Below are positions 29,582 to 37,043 of a stretch of 42,015 nt of DNA, one piece after another. The notes beneath the pieces were generated by a model. It was not told the origin of the DNA, did not search any database, and saw only the letters and a list, made by a program, of their open reading frames with translations. The stretch lies in the NCBI GenBank assembly GCA_900551015.1, contig URUI01000007.1, positions 1-42,015 of the forward strand. Reading direction: 5' to 3'. Position numbers and translations under genes: made by a program. Numbering within the stretch: position 1 is the first letter of the stretch; every line of letters begins with the position of its first letter. Source of the stretch: an uncultured Collinsella sp. Lineage in GTDB: Bacteria > Actinomycetota > Coriobacteriia > Coriobacteriales > Coriobacteriaceae.

Positions 29582-29610
29582 AGAATAACGGAGCGCCATC
29601 GCGAACGCAA
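29582..29610 (-). promoter_or_regulatory. tRNA-Leu promoter
   Basis: On the minus strand TTGCGT (29610-29605) and TATTCT (29587-29582) are 17 bases apart and end 11 bases before the tRNA 5' end. Confidence 0.7.
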
Positions 29611-29613
29611 GAA

Positions 29614-30531
29614 CTATTTTTGAAAAAGTTTGCAGGCATTTTCCAAAGCGGCTTGCGCGATTGTTTCGGCATCCTCACCAGTGCGATCGACACGGTCGTT
29701 AACCAGCGCGTTTGCCGTAATGGAGATCATTGCGGGCTCGCATTCAAGACCGCGGATGGGCTCCGGAGCCATATACGGGCAATCCGTCTCGAACAAAATT
29801 CGATCGAGTGGGGTTGCCGCAAATGCCTCGCGCACGTCGTCGTTGCGCTTAAAGGTAGCCGCACCACCATAGGCGATATAGCAGCCCAGCTCCACAAAGC
29901 GCTCCATCGTGGCGCGGTCCTCGCCAAAGCAGTGCAGCACACAACCGGCCTGGGGCACGCCCACCTCACGAAGCACGTTGTACGCATCCATATGCGAGGT
30001 GCGCTCCCCATCCGAGTCCTCGTGCCGCAGGTGCAACTCCACCGGCACGTTACGGCACACGGCAAGCTCGAGCTGGCGCGCCATGCAGTCAATCTGCACG
30101 TTATGAGGTGCCGGCGCGATATCGTCATCATAGTCCATGTGGTAGTCCAGGCCGATTTCGCCAATACCGGCGCATAAGGGGTCATCGAGTGCGGCAACGA
30201 CCTGTGCGTGAACGTCGTCGGTATAGTCCGGCGCGCCATACGGATGCACGCCGGCAAGATACTTGATCTGCGGGATATCCTGCATCGGCAGAATCTCGCG
30301 CGTCAGCCAGTCGCTATAGTCCGTCACGCTGCGCTTATCGGCAATGGGATCGAAGACCGTCACCAACAGGTCGATGCCCGCGGCTTTGGCGCGCACGAGT
30401 GTCTCGGGCACTTCTTTGCCCCAAAACGAAAGCAGATGCGCATGCGTGTCAGCAAGCGGTGCCAAGGGCACGGGACAAGCAACCGTCTTCTTTTTCTTGG
30501 TAAACGTCACGCGTTCGGCATTAGGCATCAT
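29614..30531 (-). CDS. TatD-family metal-dependent hydrolase
   Basis: A 305-residue TIM-barrel amidohydrolase of the TatD deoxyribonuclease family. Metal and active-site motifs are LADTHAHLL (~26-34), GEIGLDYH (~123-130), VELHLRHED (~163-171), VLHCFGED (~197-204) and FETDCPYMAPEP (~247-258). Members cleave DNA 3'-5' or act in D-aminoacyl-tRNA and quality control; the substrate here is unproven. There are two adjacent ATG codons (30531, 30528), and the gene start overlaps the end of rsmA by about 10 bases, so they are co-translated. This tatD-rsmA pairing is common in Gram-positive bacteria. Confidence 0.9.
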   Translation of the reverse strand: MMPNAERVTFTKKKKTVACPVPLAPLADTHAHLLSFWGKEVPETLVRAKAAGIDLLVTVFDPIADKRSVTDYSDWLTREILPMQDIPQIKYLAGVHPYGAPDYTDDVHAQVVAALDDPLCAGIGEIGLDYHMDYDDDIAPAPHNVQIDCMARQLELAVCRNVPVELHLRHEDSDGERTSHMDAYNVLREVGVPQAGCVLHCFGEDRATMERFVELGCYIAYGGAATFKRNDDVREAFAATPLDRILFETDCPYMAPEPIRGLECEPAMISITANALVNDRVDRTGEDAETIAQAALENACKLFQK

Positions 30532-31381
30532 GGATTAGCTCCCGAGCCAGGCACACAAAGTCGGCGACGCCGAGCGTCTCGGCGCGCGTGGTGGGTGCGA
30601 TACCGCAAGCCTCAAAGGCGGCATCGAGCACGTCCTTGGCAAAGCCGTTGGCGCTCATGGAATTGCGGATGGTCTTGCGACGCTGAGCAAATGCAGCATC
30701 AATCACGCGGGCTACAAATTCGCGATCGAGTCCTTCGGGCACCACACCGTCAACACGGTCGATACGCACGACGGCCGAGTCCACGTGTGGCGCCGGCATA
30801 AAGCAACGCGGCGGCACCTCAAAGCGACCCGTTACCTGCGCATACAGGCCAAGCTTTGCCGTATAGCCGCCATAGGTCTTGTTGCCCGGCACTGCGGCAA
30901 TGCGATCGGCAACCTCCTTTTGCACCATGACGACGGCGCGCTTGAGCGCCGGCATCGTCTGGAAAAATTGCAAAATGATCGTCGCCGCCACGTTATAGGG
31001 CAAGTTCGCGACAAATACCGTCGGCTCACCGCCCGCAGCCTGCTCAATCTGCTCCGGGCCCACCTTAAGCGCGTCGCCCATGATAAAGCGGAAGTTGGCA
31101 TAGTCGGCGGCGTGGGCATCGAGCACCGGCTCAAGCTCGGAATCGGCCTCAATGGACGTAACGCACGCCGCTTCCTGCAGCAACGCAAGTGTCAACGTAC
31201 CGCAACCTGGACCCACCTCGAGTACGCGCTCGTCACCTGCAAGCTCGGCAAGCTCGCAGATACGTTCGATCACATGATTGTCGATTAGAAAGTTCTGGCC
31301 CAGGCGATGCTTGGTCGCAAGGCCAAACTCCTCCAGCAGCTCCCTGGTGGCCGTGGGGTTTGCCAAAGGCGAAGTTGTCAT
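30521..31381 (-). CDS. rsmA: 16S rRNA dimethyladenosine transferase
   Basis: Dimethylates A1518 and A1519 of 16S rRNA during 30S subunit maturation (RsmA/KsgA). It has 286 residues. The signatures are HRLGQNFLIDNHVIERI (~25-41), motif I VLEVGPGCGTLTLALL (~53-68), the acidic SIEAD (motif II), MGDAL (motif III) and the catalytic NLPYN (motif IV). A strong AAGGAGG site lies five bases before ATG 31381. It is the first gene of the rsmA-tatD unit and starts just after the metG terminator. Confidence 0.96.
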   Translation of the reverse strand: MTTSPLANPTATRELLEEFGLATKHRLGQNFLIDNHVIERICELAELAGDERVLEVGPGCGTLTLALLQEAACVTSIEADSELEPVLDAHAADYANFRFIMGDALKVGPEQIEQAAGGEPTVFVANLPYNVAATIILQFFQTMPALKRAVVMVQKEVADRIAAVPGNKTYGGYTAKLGLYAQVTGRFEVPPRCFMPAPHVDSAVVRIDRVDGVVPEGLDREFVARVIDAAFAQRRKTIRNSMSANGFAKDVLDAAFEACGIAPTTRAETLGVADFVCLARELIHDA

Positions 31382-31410
31382 GGTTGCCTCCTTAGCATGA
31401 TGGCGGCGTC

Positions 31411-31449
31411 TTGAAACAAAAGGGCATGGACCGTGGCGGCCATGCCCTT
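31411..31449 (-). terminator. intrinsic terminator after metG
   Basis: GGGCATGG and CCATGCCC pair on the minus strand around an 11-base loop and are followed by TTTTGTTTC, 43 bases past the stop. Confidence 0.82.
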
Positions 31450-31491
31450 ACAGCTAAACAGCAAATTGCCGATATGGCGCTCGCGCGGTCT

Positions 31492-33093
31492 CTACGCCAG
31501 ACGCGGGAACAGCGGATCGCCCTTCTCGACGGGCTGACCGCCGGCAAGCAGGCCCCAAGTGCAAATGCCCTTGAGGTCGTCGCTCGCGGCCTCGCCCTCA
31601 CAGGACAGGCGGCGCAGGGCCTCGGCAGAGGTCTGAGGCATGAGCGGCATCAGCAGGTGAGCGGCAATGCGGATGGCCTCGAGCAGGTTGTAGATCACAA
31701 ACGCCAGCTCGTCAGCCTTGGCCTCGTCCTTGGCAAGTGCCCAAGGCTCGGAGTCCTCGATGTAGTGGTTGGCGGCGTGGATGAGCTCCATGACCTCGTC
31801 CTTGGCTCCGCCGTAATCGAGCACGTCCATCTTGGCCATGTAGCGCTCGACCAGGCCGTCGGCGATCTTTGCCAGCGGGTTGTCGAACGCATCGAACGAT
31901 GCGGGCTTGGCGGGTGCGCAGCCGTCAAAGTACTTGCCGCTCATGTTGAGCGAACGCGAGATGAGGTTGCCCCAGCTGTTGGCCAGGTCGGCGTTGTAGA
32001 CCTGCTCCATGCGATCGAAGCTGATGGCGCCGTCGGTGCCGGGGACGACGTCGGTCATAAAGTAGTAGCGATAGCCCTCGACGCCCAGCATGTCGATAAC
32101 GTCCTGCGGAGCGATAGCGTTGCCGCGGCTCTTGGACATCTTCTCGGCCTTGCCGGTCTCGGCATTGCGCACGGTCAGGAAGCCGTGGGCAAAAACGTGC
32201 TCGGGCAGGGCCTCGCCGATGGCCATGAGCATGGCGGGCCAAATGACGCAGTGGAAGCGAATGATGTCCTTACCCACGATGTGGAACTGCGCGGGCCAGC
32301 GATAGGCCAGCTCGGCACGCGCCTCGTCGGTATCGACACCGTAGCCGACGGCCGTCATATAGTTGAGCAGCGCATCGAACCACACGTAGGTCACGTGGCC
32401 CTCGTCAAACGGGACCTGAATGCCCCAGTCAAAGCTCGTGCGGCTCACGGAAAGGTCGTTAAGGCCGCCCTCGACAAAGCTGCGCACCTCGTTCATGCGG
32501 AACGCAGGCTCGACAAAGTCGGGATGCTCGTCATAGAGCTTGAGCAGCTTGTCCTGGAAGGCGGAAAGCTTAAAGAAGTAGGACTCCTCCTGCACGCGCT
32601 CAAGCGGACGGTGGCAGTCGGGGCACAGGTGCTGGCCGACGCTGCCGTACTCCTCGTCGCCCTTCTGGACCTGCGTATCGGTGAAGTAGGTCTCGTCAGG
32701 CACGCAATACCAGCCGTCGTAGCTGCCCTTATACAGGTAACCGGACTCCTTCATGCGCTCCCACAGGTACTGCACGGCATGATGCTGGCGCGGCTCGGTG
32801 GTGCGGATGAAGTCGTCGTTGGAAATCTCGAGCTTGCTCCAAAGCTCCTTGAAGTGCGGGGCCTGGCTGTCGGTCCACTCCTGCGGCGTCATACCATGCT
32901 TGGCTGCGGCCTCGGCGACCTTCTCGCCGTGCTCGTCCATGCCGGTCAGGAACTTGACGTTATAGCCGGCGGAGCGGCGATAGCGAGCCTGAACGTCGGC
33001 GATGATGGTGGAATAAGCCGTGCCCAGGTGCGGATCGGCGTTGACGTAGTAGATGGGCGTCGTGATAAAGAACGAAGGCTTGCTTTGATCCAT
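31492..33093 (-). CDS. metG: methionyl-tRNA synthetase
   Basis: Charges both initiator and elongator tRNA-Met. It has 533 residues. The class I HIGH motif appears as PHLGTAYST (21-29) after the family opening FITTPIYYVNADP. The connective region has a single zinc-knuckle pair (LCPDCH, ~156-161) and the KMSKS loop is intact (KMSKSRG). The helical anticodon-binding domain is complete, and the protein ends there without the optional C-terminal tRNA-binding domain. GGAGG lies ten bases before ATG 33093. It follows rsmI by 69 bases. Confidence 0.96.
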   Translation of the reverse strand: MDQSKPSFFITTPIYYVNADPHLGTAYSTIIADVQARYRRSAGYNVKFLTGMDEHGEKVAEAAAKHGMTPQEWTDSQAPHFKELWSKLEISNDDFIRTTEPRQHHAVQYLWERMKESGYLYKGSYDGWYCVPDETYFTDTQVQKGDEEYGSVGQHLCPDCHRPLERVQEESYFFKLSAFQDKLLKLYDEHPDFVEPAFRMNEVRSFVEGGLNDLSVSRTSFDWGIQVPFDEGHVTYVWFDALLNYMTAVGYGVDTDEARAELAYRWPAQFHIVGKDIIRFHCVIWPAMLMAIGEALPEHVFAHGFLTVRNAETGKAEKMSKSRGNAIAPQDVIDMLGVEGYRYYFMTDVVPGTDGAISFDRMEQVYNADLANSWGNLISRSLNMSGKYFDGCAPAKPASFDAFDNPLAKIADGLVERYMAKMDVLDYGGAKDEVMELIHAANHYIEDSEPWALAKDEAKADELAFVIYNLLEAIRIAAHLLMPLMPQTSAEALRRLSCEGEAASDDLKGICTWGLLAGGQPVEKGDPLFPRLA

Positions 33094-33162
33094 GGGGTTT
33101 GTCCTCCAGAAAAACGTTGCATACAGGGGATGATTCTAGCGCAAGGGCTGGATATCCTCCAT

Positions 33163-34041
33163 CTATTGCATATCGAGCACCATGGCATAGACATCGCGCT
33201 TGCGGCGCGAATACTTCTGAGACAGGCGCTTGGCCACCGCAGACGCGGGCTCCCCCTCCTCGAGCGCGGCGCGGATATCCTCGCGCAGGGCCTCGTCGGG
33301 ATCCGCTGCCGTGGCGCCGACCGGCACGATACCGGCCTCCTCATCCTCGCTCGGTGGCGCGATGACCAGCGCAATCTCGCCCTTTACCTCGCCGCGAGCA
33401 CGCAGCTCCTCGGCAAGCTGGTCAGCGGGCCCGCGCAAGACCTCCTCGTGCAGCTTGGTGAGTTCGCGGCAGACGGCAACCTCACGCTGGGGAAAGACCT
33501 CCGCCACGGCCTCGAGCGTCGCCACGATGCGATGTGGAGACTCGTAGAAGATGAGTGCGCCGGGCACCACGGCAAGGCGCTGCAAACGGCGCACACGGTC
33601 GCCGTGCTTTCGGCCCAAAAAGCCCTCGAAGAAAAAATGCTCGCAGGGAATGCCGGACGAAACAAGCGCCGTGACGCAAGCAGAGGGCCCAGGAATAACT
33701 TCGACGGGCACATCGGCCTCACGCGCCGCCTCGATCAGCGCCTGGCCGGGATCGGACACGCTCGGCATGCCGGCGTCCGAGGCAAAGGCGAGGGTCTCCC
33801 CCGCCAGCAGACGGTCGACCAGGCCGGCAGCGCGGCTAGCGATCACATTCTCGTCGCAACGGACAAGCGGCTTGGAAATGCCCAGGTGCATCAGCAGCTT
33901 TGACGTCACACGCGTGTCTTCGCAGCAGATGACATCGGCAGCGGCAAAGGCCTCGCCAACGCGCGGGGACAGGTCACCCAGGTTGCCGATGGGCGTGCCG
34001 ACCACATAGAGTTTGCCCGTATGGGCGCTGTTTTGCGTCAT
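33163..34041 (-). CDS. rsmI: 16S rRNA (cytidine1402-2'-O)-methyltransferase
   Basis: A SAM-dependent enzyme that methylates the ribose of C1402 in the ribosomal P site. It has 292 residues. Tetrapyrrole-methylase fold motifs are YVVGTPIGNLGDLSPR (12-27), CEDTRVTSKLL, FASDAGMPSVSDPG (SAM site), VIPGPSACVTALVSSG and FEGFLGRK, then FYESPHRI. The C-terminal helical extension (VAKRLSQKYSRRKRDVY) is normal for the family. It starts six bases after the GH5-like gene's stop, so it is probably translated from the same message. Confidence 0.95.
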   Translation of the reverse strand: MTQNSAHTGKLYVVGTPIGNLGDLSPRVGEAFAAADVICCEDTRVTSKLLMHLGISKPLVRCDENVIASRAAGLVDRLLAGETLAFASDAGMPSVSDPGQALIEAAREADVPVEVIPGPSACVTALVSSGIPCEHFFFEGFLGRKHGDRVRRLQRLAVVPGALIFYESPHRIVATLEAVAEVFPQREVAVCRELTKLHEEVLRGPADQLAEELRARGEVKGEIALVIAPPSEDEEAGIVPVGATAADPDEALREDIRAALEEGEPASAVAKRLSQKYSRRKRDVYAMVLDMQ

Positions 34042-34047
34042 ATCAAC

Positions 34048-35112
34048 CTATTCAATCATGCCGCGCTCGAGCGTACCGAGCGCCGCGCGGGCGTCCCATG
34101 CTGCAATGCGCTTCTCGGTCTTCCACGTTTGGAAGAACCAACCGGCAGCCGGCGCAAACGAAGCCAGCTGGTTGGCGATAAACACGCGCTCGTAGGCATT
34201 GCGGCCCTCGGGCGTAACCGACGAGTTGGCAAAGATCGCCGCGCCCGACCATTCGCCCACCAGCACGGGGAACCCAGTCGAAATCGCTTCTTTAAGCTCG
34301 CGCTTGTTACGCGAAATCGCCGTCGTCAGCCCGCGAGGGCTCGTGATGTCGAGCGCATACTCGTCGCGGTAATGGTACAGGTGAAGGTCCATGTAGACGT
34401 TCTTGTACTTGGCGCCGCGCATAAAATGCTTCCACTCGCTGGGATGCCCCGACGACGAGAAGACGACGATCTTATCCTCGGGCATATACGAACGGACGAG
34501 CTCGTAGGCATCGCGATAGAAATTGCGCAGGTAGTGAGCAGGAATGCCATCCGTCATGGTGAAGAGGCTCTTGCGAACGCTCATCTGCGGCGTGTCCAGC
34601 AGCTCAATGCCCAGCAGGCTCTCGGCCTCGCCATAGCGATCGGCCAAGCGCTCGAGCACGTCGAGTGCGACATGACGGCCGTTGGTGGACGAATGCCACT
34701 CGGCAACAACCTCCGGCGTGGTGGGCGAATCGTTGGAATCGCCCTGGCCACCGGGCACGGTTGCCAGATCGAGCAGCACGCGGATGTCGTACTTGGCAGC
34801 CCACTCAATTGCGCGGTCGATGTAATCGACAACCGATATGTAGGAGGCATCGGACTCCTGTGAGCCAAAGGCATACCAGGGCACCGGCAGACGCACGGCA
34901 TTGAGACCGATCTGCGCCATGCGGCGAAAATCGTCCTCGCTCACAAACGTCTCGTAATGGCGGCGCATGCGCTCGTTATAGGCGGCGGTACCCATGGCCT
35001 CCTGTAGCTCAGCCGCGTTGGATGCACCGGTCGCCGCGTACAGCGACGGGGTCACCCAAGGCTCGGGAATAAACCAGCCAGAGAGATTAACGCCGAGTAT
35101 CCTCTCCATCAC
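34048..35112 (-). CDS. GH5-like glycoside hydrolase, active site degenerate
   Basis: A cytoplasmic protein (no signal peptide) of 354 residues with the TIM-barrel plan of exo-beta-1,3-glucanase-type GH5 enzymes. It has GVNLSGWFIPEPWVTPSL (7-24), GLNAVRLPVPW (69-79), DLHLYHY (242-248), the nucleophile segment VLVGEWSG with Glu287 (283-290) and GWFFQTWKTE (324-333). The acid/base position, usually L-L-N-E-P, reads LLDTP (171-175), so the glutamate is Thr174. The usual D-L-H after strand 3 reads DLA (115-117). It may be a non-catalytic or repurposed family member. AAGGAGG precedes two adjacent ATGs; 35112 is used here, 35109 is equally possible. It leads the rsmI message. Confidence 0.82.
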   Translation of the reverse strand: MMERILGVNLSGWFIPEPWVTPSLYAATGASNAAELQEAMGTAAYNERMRRHYETFVSEDDFRRMAQIGLNAVRLPVPWYAFGSQESDASYISVVDYIDRAIEWAAKYDIRVLLDLATVPGGQGDSNDSPTTPEVVAEWHSSTNGRHVALDVLERLADRYGEAESLLGIELLDTPQMSVRKSLFTMTDGIPAHYLRNFYRDAYELVRSYMPEDKIVVFSSSGHPSEWKHFMRGAKYKNVYMDLHLYHYRDEYALDITSPRGLTTAISRNKRELKEAISTGFPVLVGEWSGAAIFANSSVTPEGRNAYERVFIANQLASFAPAAGWFFQTWKTEKRIAAWDARAALGTLERGMIE

Positions 35113-35302
35113 TGCCTCCTTCGGATCATGCAGGTCGAACCCGCATCGTATTGCGTAGGATAAGTATCGTTTTGAGTATACCCGCGTGTGCGGACAGGCG
35201 ACCGAACGGTCTGCAAAGTGACGCGAAAGTGGGAGGAATGTCTGGGAGCAGACGGACTCGGAATGGTGCGACGAGGTGTGTACGCGCGCCGGAGGCAGGC
35301 AC

Positions 35303-35350
35303 CGGAAAGTGTGTCCCGTTCTGAGCCCTTATTCTGGGACGCAGTTTCCG
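35303..35350. repeat. inverted repeat with GTGTCCC motif
   Basis: GGAAAGTGTGTCCC (35304-35317) and GGGACGCAGTTTCC (35336-35349) match at 12 of 14 positions as an inverted repeat with one more flanking pair. The loop is 18 bases. The GTCCC/GGGAC core matches other intergenic repeats in the window. Confidence 0.55.
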
Positions 35351-35364
35351 CAGAACCCTACATA

Positions 35365-35393
35365 AAAGAAAAGGACCCCTTTGCAGAGGTCCT
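35365..35393 (-). terminator. intrinsic terminator of tRNA-Phe
   Basis: AGGACCTC and GGGGTCCT pair on the minus strand around a short loop and are followed by TTTTCTTTT. Confidence 0.82.
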
Positions 35394-35406
35394 AGTCAAT
35401 TCAAGG

Positions 35407-35479
<73 letters not shown>

Positions 35480-35511
35480 ATTTGAGGTGTGCCTTGTTTC
35501 AAGGCTTGATT

Positions 35512-35539
35512 AGTATAACCAAGGACGCGTTCCGGTCAA
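35512..35539 (-). promoter_or_regulatory. tRNA-Phe promoter
   Basis: TTGACC (35539-35534) and TATACT (35517-35512) on the minus strand are 16 bases apart. A small GCCTTG/CAAGGC hairpin (35491-35505) lies in the leader before the tRNA. Confidence 0.75.
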
Positions 35540-35602
35540 CCGAGAATTTCAAAAAAGTTTTTGAGCACAGCCTCGGTTCTTTAAATCGGCACGTCAGAGG
35601 CA

Positions 35603-35890
35603 TCAGCCGGCAGCAAGAAGTTTTTCGCTCAGAGCCGCACGGGCAAACTCACTTGGCGTCATCCCCTCGGCAGCCGCCCGTCGACGAATGGCCTCCTTCA
35701 TTCCCAGAGGAATCTTGACCGACAGCGTTGCCGTCCCCTCACCCGAGAGTGGGGGCCGTCCATGCACGATCCCACCAACGGTGTGTTCGCCATCCGGAAA
35801 CTCTCCGCGCTCGTACGACTCGCACCACGCGTCAATCATTTCATCCGTTACAACCTGACCATTAGCGGCCGTATACGTCTTGCCCATCAT
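35603..35890 (-). CDS. ribbon-helix-helix antitoxin
   Basis: A 95-residue protein. Residues ~55-95 (TLSVKIPLGMKEAIRRRAAA, then MTPSEFARAALSEKL) form a ribbon-helix-helix DNA-binding domain. The first half (EMIDAWCESYERGEFPDGEH) is the flexible toxin-binding part typical of BrnA-like or RelB-like antitoxins. It presumably neutralises the toxin encoded just upstream and represses the operon. The start is the double ATG at 35890, whose ATGA overlaps the TGA of the toxin frame, so translation is coupled. Confidence 0.75.
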   Translation of the reverse strand: MMGKTYTAANGQVVTDEMIDAWCESYERGEFPDGEHTVGGIVHGRPPLSGEGTATLSVKIPLGMKEAIRRRAAAEGMTPSEFARAALSEKLLAAG

Positions 35891-36152
35891 CGACCCCTTT
35901 GCCGAGCCCGTTCAATCTCCTGCCAAAATTTCTTCTGGACTGGAGACAAGGCATGAATGATAAGCCCCCACGGACAAGCTCGACCGCGACAAGCTCCACG
36001 CTTCGTCCGTCTGGGAGCCATCCAATCGCAAGCCATCTCGGCGGCTCGTCCTTCGGCTCGCGACGAATGCACTCAGTAACCGCAAGCCAAGCGCCAAGCA
36101 CCTGCTTTTCCGTCAGGTGCTTTTTAGCGTTGGGATGGATCTCAACATCCAT
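35887..36152 (-). pseudogene. BrnT-like toxin gene, frameshifted at a G5 run
   Basis: From ATG 36152 (GGAGG nine bases upstream) one frame reads MDVEIHPNAKKHLTEKQVLG to RWLAIGWLPDGRSVELVAVE, then LVRGG. The continuation GLIIHALSPVQKKFWQEIER lies in another frame and ends in TGA overlapping the antitoxin start. Adding one G to the GGGGG run (CCCCC 35965-35969 on the plus strand) joins the two into a continuous 88-residue protein. As read, translation continues in the wrong frame past the antitoxin start. It resembles BrnT-type toxins loosely (family inferred from pattern and toxin-first gene order). This is a real mutation, a phase-variable tract or a sequencing error. Confidence 0.65.
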
Positions 36153-36210
36153 GCATCTTCTCCTCCATCTTACCCAATTTCGTATGACGAAAGTCCGCTG
36201 TCGCCAATTC

Positions 36211-36570
36211 TTAAGCCGGCACGCGTTGGAGAGCAGGGGTCGAAACAATGATTGAAGGACGCTCTAGTACGGCCCAGGCGCCGGGGCAGGAGCACATACG
36301 CCAGGGACGTACGTTTTCGTAGCATACGAGGACATAGCCACGTGCATCGATAAAGGCGATATCGATGGGATAGGCCATAAAACACGTATGGACCGAAGAG
36401 CAGCGTGGAAATGCCATGACGAGCGGCAGACCGTTGGCGGCAACCGGACACCGTCCCAGCATGCCGCGCAGGCGCACGGCAAACGACTCCGCCACCGCAA
36501 ACTCGGCCGGCGTCCAGCCCAGCCTATTGAGTGCCCGCGCGTAGGCGATGTAGGACGAGACCGCGGTCAC
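36211..36570 (-). CDS. DUF192-family protein
   Basis: A 119-residue protein with the DUF192 core: SFAVRLRGMLGR (~28-39), LVMAFPRCSSVHTCFMAYPI (~47-66), DIAFIDARGYVLVCYENVRP and a closing SCPGAWAVLERP. Function is unknown; members are often small secreted or pilus-linked proteins. I chose GTG 36570, whose GTGA overlaps the TadE-like stop and which has GGGGGTGG upstream. ATG 36591 is an alternative. It is the last gene of the Tad block. Confidence 0.8.
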   Translation of the reverse strand: MTAVSSYIAYARALNRLGWTPAEFAVAESFAVRLRGMLGRCPVAANGLPLVMAFPRCSSVHTCFMAYPIDIAFIDARGYVLVCYENVRPWRMCSCPGAWAVLERPSIIVSTPALQRVPA

Positions 36571-37043
36571 ATGACCACCCCCGGACGCCATGGATCGACC
36601 GTCACCGCGCGCTCGTGCGACAACGTTGTCGGCGCCCCCAGCGGAACGCCAGCGATGCTGAGAGAAGTCGGCCACGGCTCATAGTGCATGGTGCAGGTGT
36701 AGGTCCTAAACGTACCGGATAGGGAGAGCAGGCCACCATCCGATGCCTCCGCGCCTTGCTCGCTCGACACTTCGATCTGCAAGTCATAGCCTTCCATGGC
36801 ATTCAGAATTTGAGTCCGGACCGTCGCCGAGGCATCGACAGAGCTTTCGTCGCCCTCCCCGCTCGGCGCCACGGCGTGCGCCAACACGATGTCGGGCACC
36901 ACGCGGTCGAAGCGCGCGACAGCGCTGGCATAGATCATGACGTTGTATACGATGAGTGCCAGCACCAGCAAAACGGGCGTAACCACTGTTATCTCCACCG
37001 TCGCTTGGGCGCGCTCCTCGCGCAGACGCATGCGGATACTCAT
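36567..37043 (-). CDS. TadE-like pilus assembly protein
   Basis: A 158-residue minor pseudopilin. A short basic leader MSIRMRLREERAQATVEITV precedes a hydrophobic helix (VVTPVLLVLALIVYNVMIYA, ~18-40) and an extracytoplasmic domain. The E-x-A-Q-A-T-V-E segment is the TadE hallmark and is probably processed by the prepilin peptidase. The start overlaps the upstream stop by one base (TAATG). It acts at the membrane in Flp pilus assembly. Confidence 0.8.
   Translation of the reverse strand: MSIRMRLREERAQATVEITVVTPVLLVLALIVYNVMIYASAVARFDRVVPDIVLAHAVAPSGEGDESSVDASATVRTQILNAMEGYDLQIEVSSEQGAEASDGGLLSLSGTFRTYTCTMHYEPWPTSLSIAGVPLGAPTTLSHERAVTVDPWRPGVVM

Larger units (their letters stand above)
35113..35406. 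other. 294-base spacer between GH5-like gene and tRNA-Phe
   Basis: No convincing gene. It holds a 15-bp inverted repeat (35303-35350) and the tRNA-Phe terminator (35365-35393). An open frame on the plus strand runs into the tRNA and is spurious. No clear promoter for the GH5-like gene was found. Confidence 0.6.

Noticed and set aside
31411..33903. 830-codon open frame antisense to metG and rsmI
   Set aside because: It crosses the metG terminator and two firm genes; no family resemblance.
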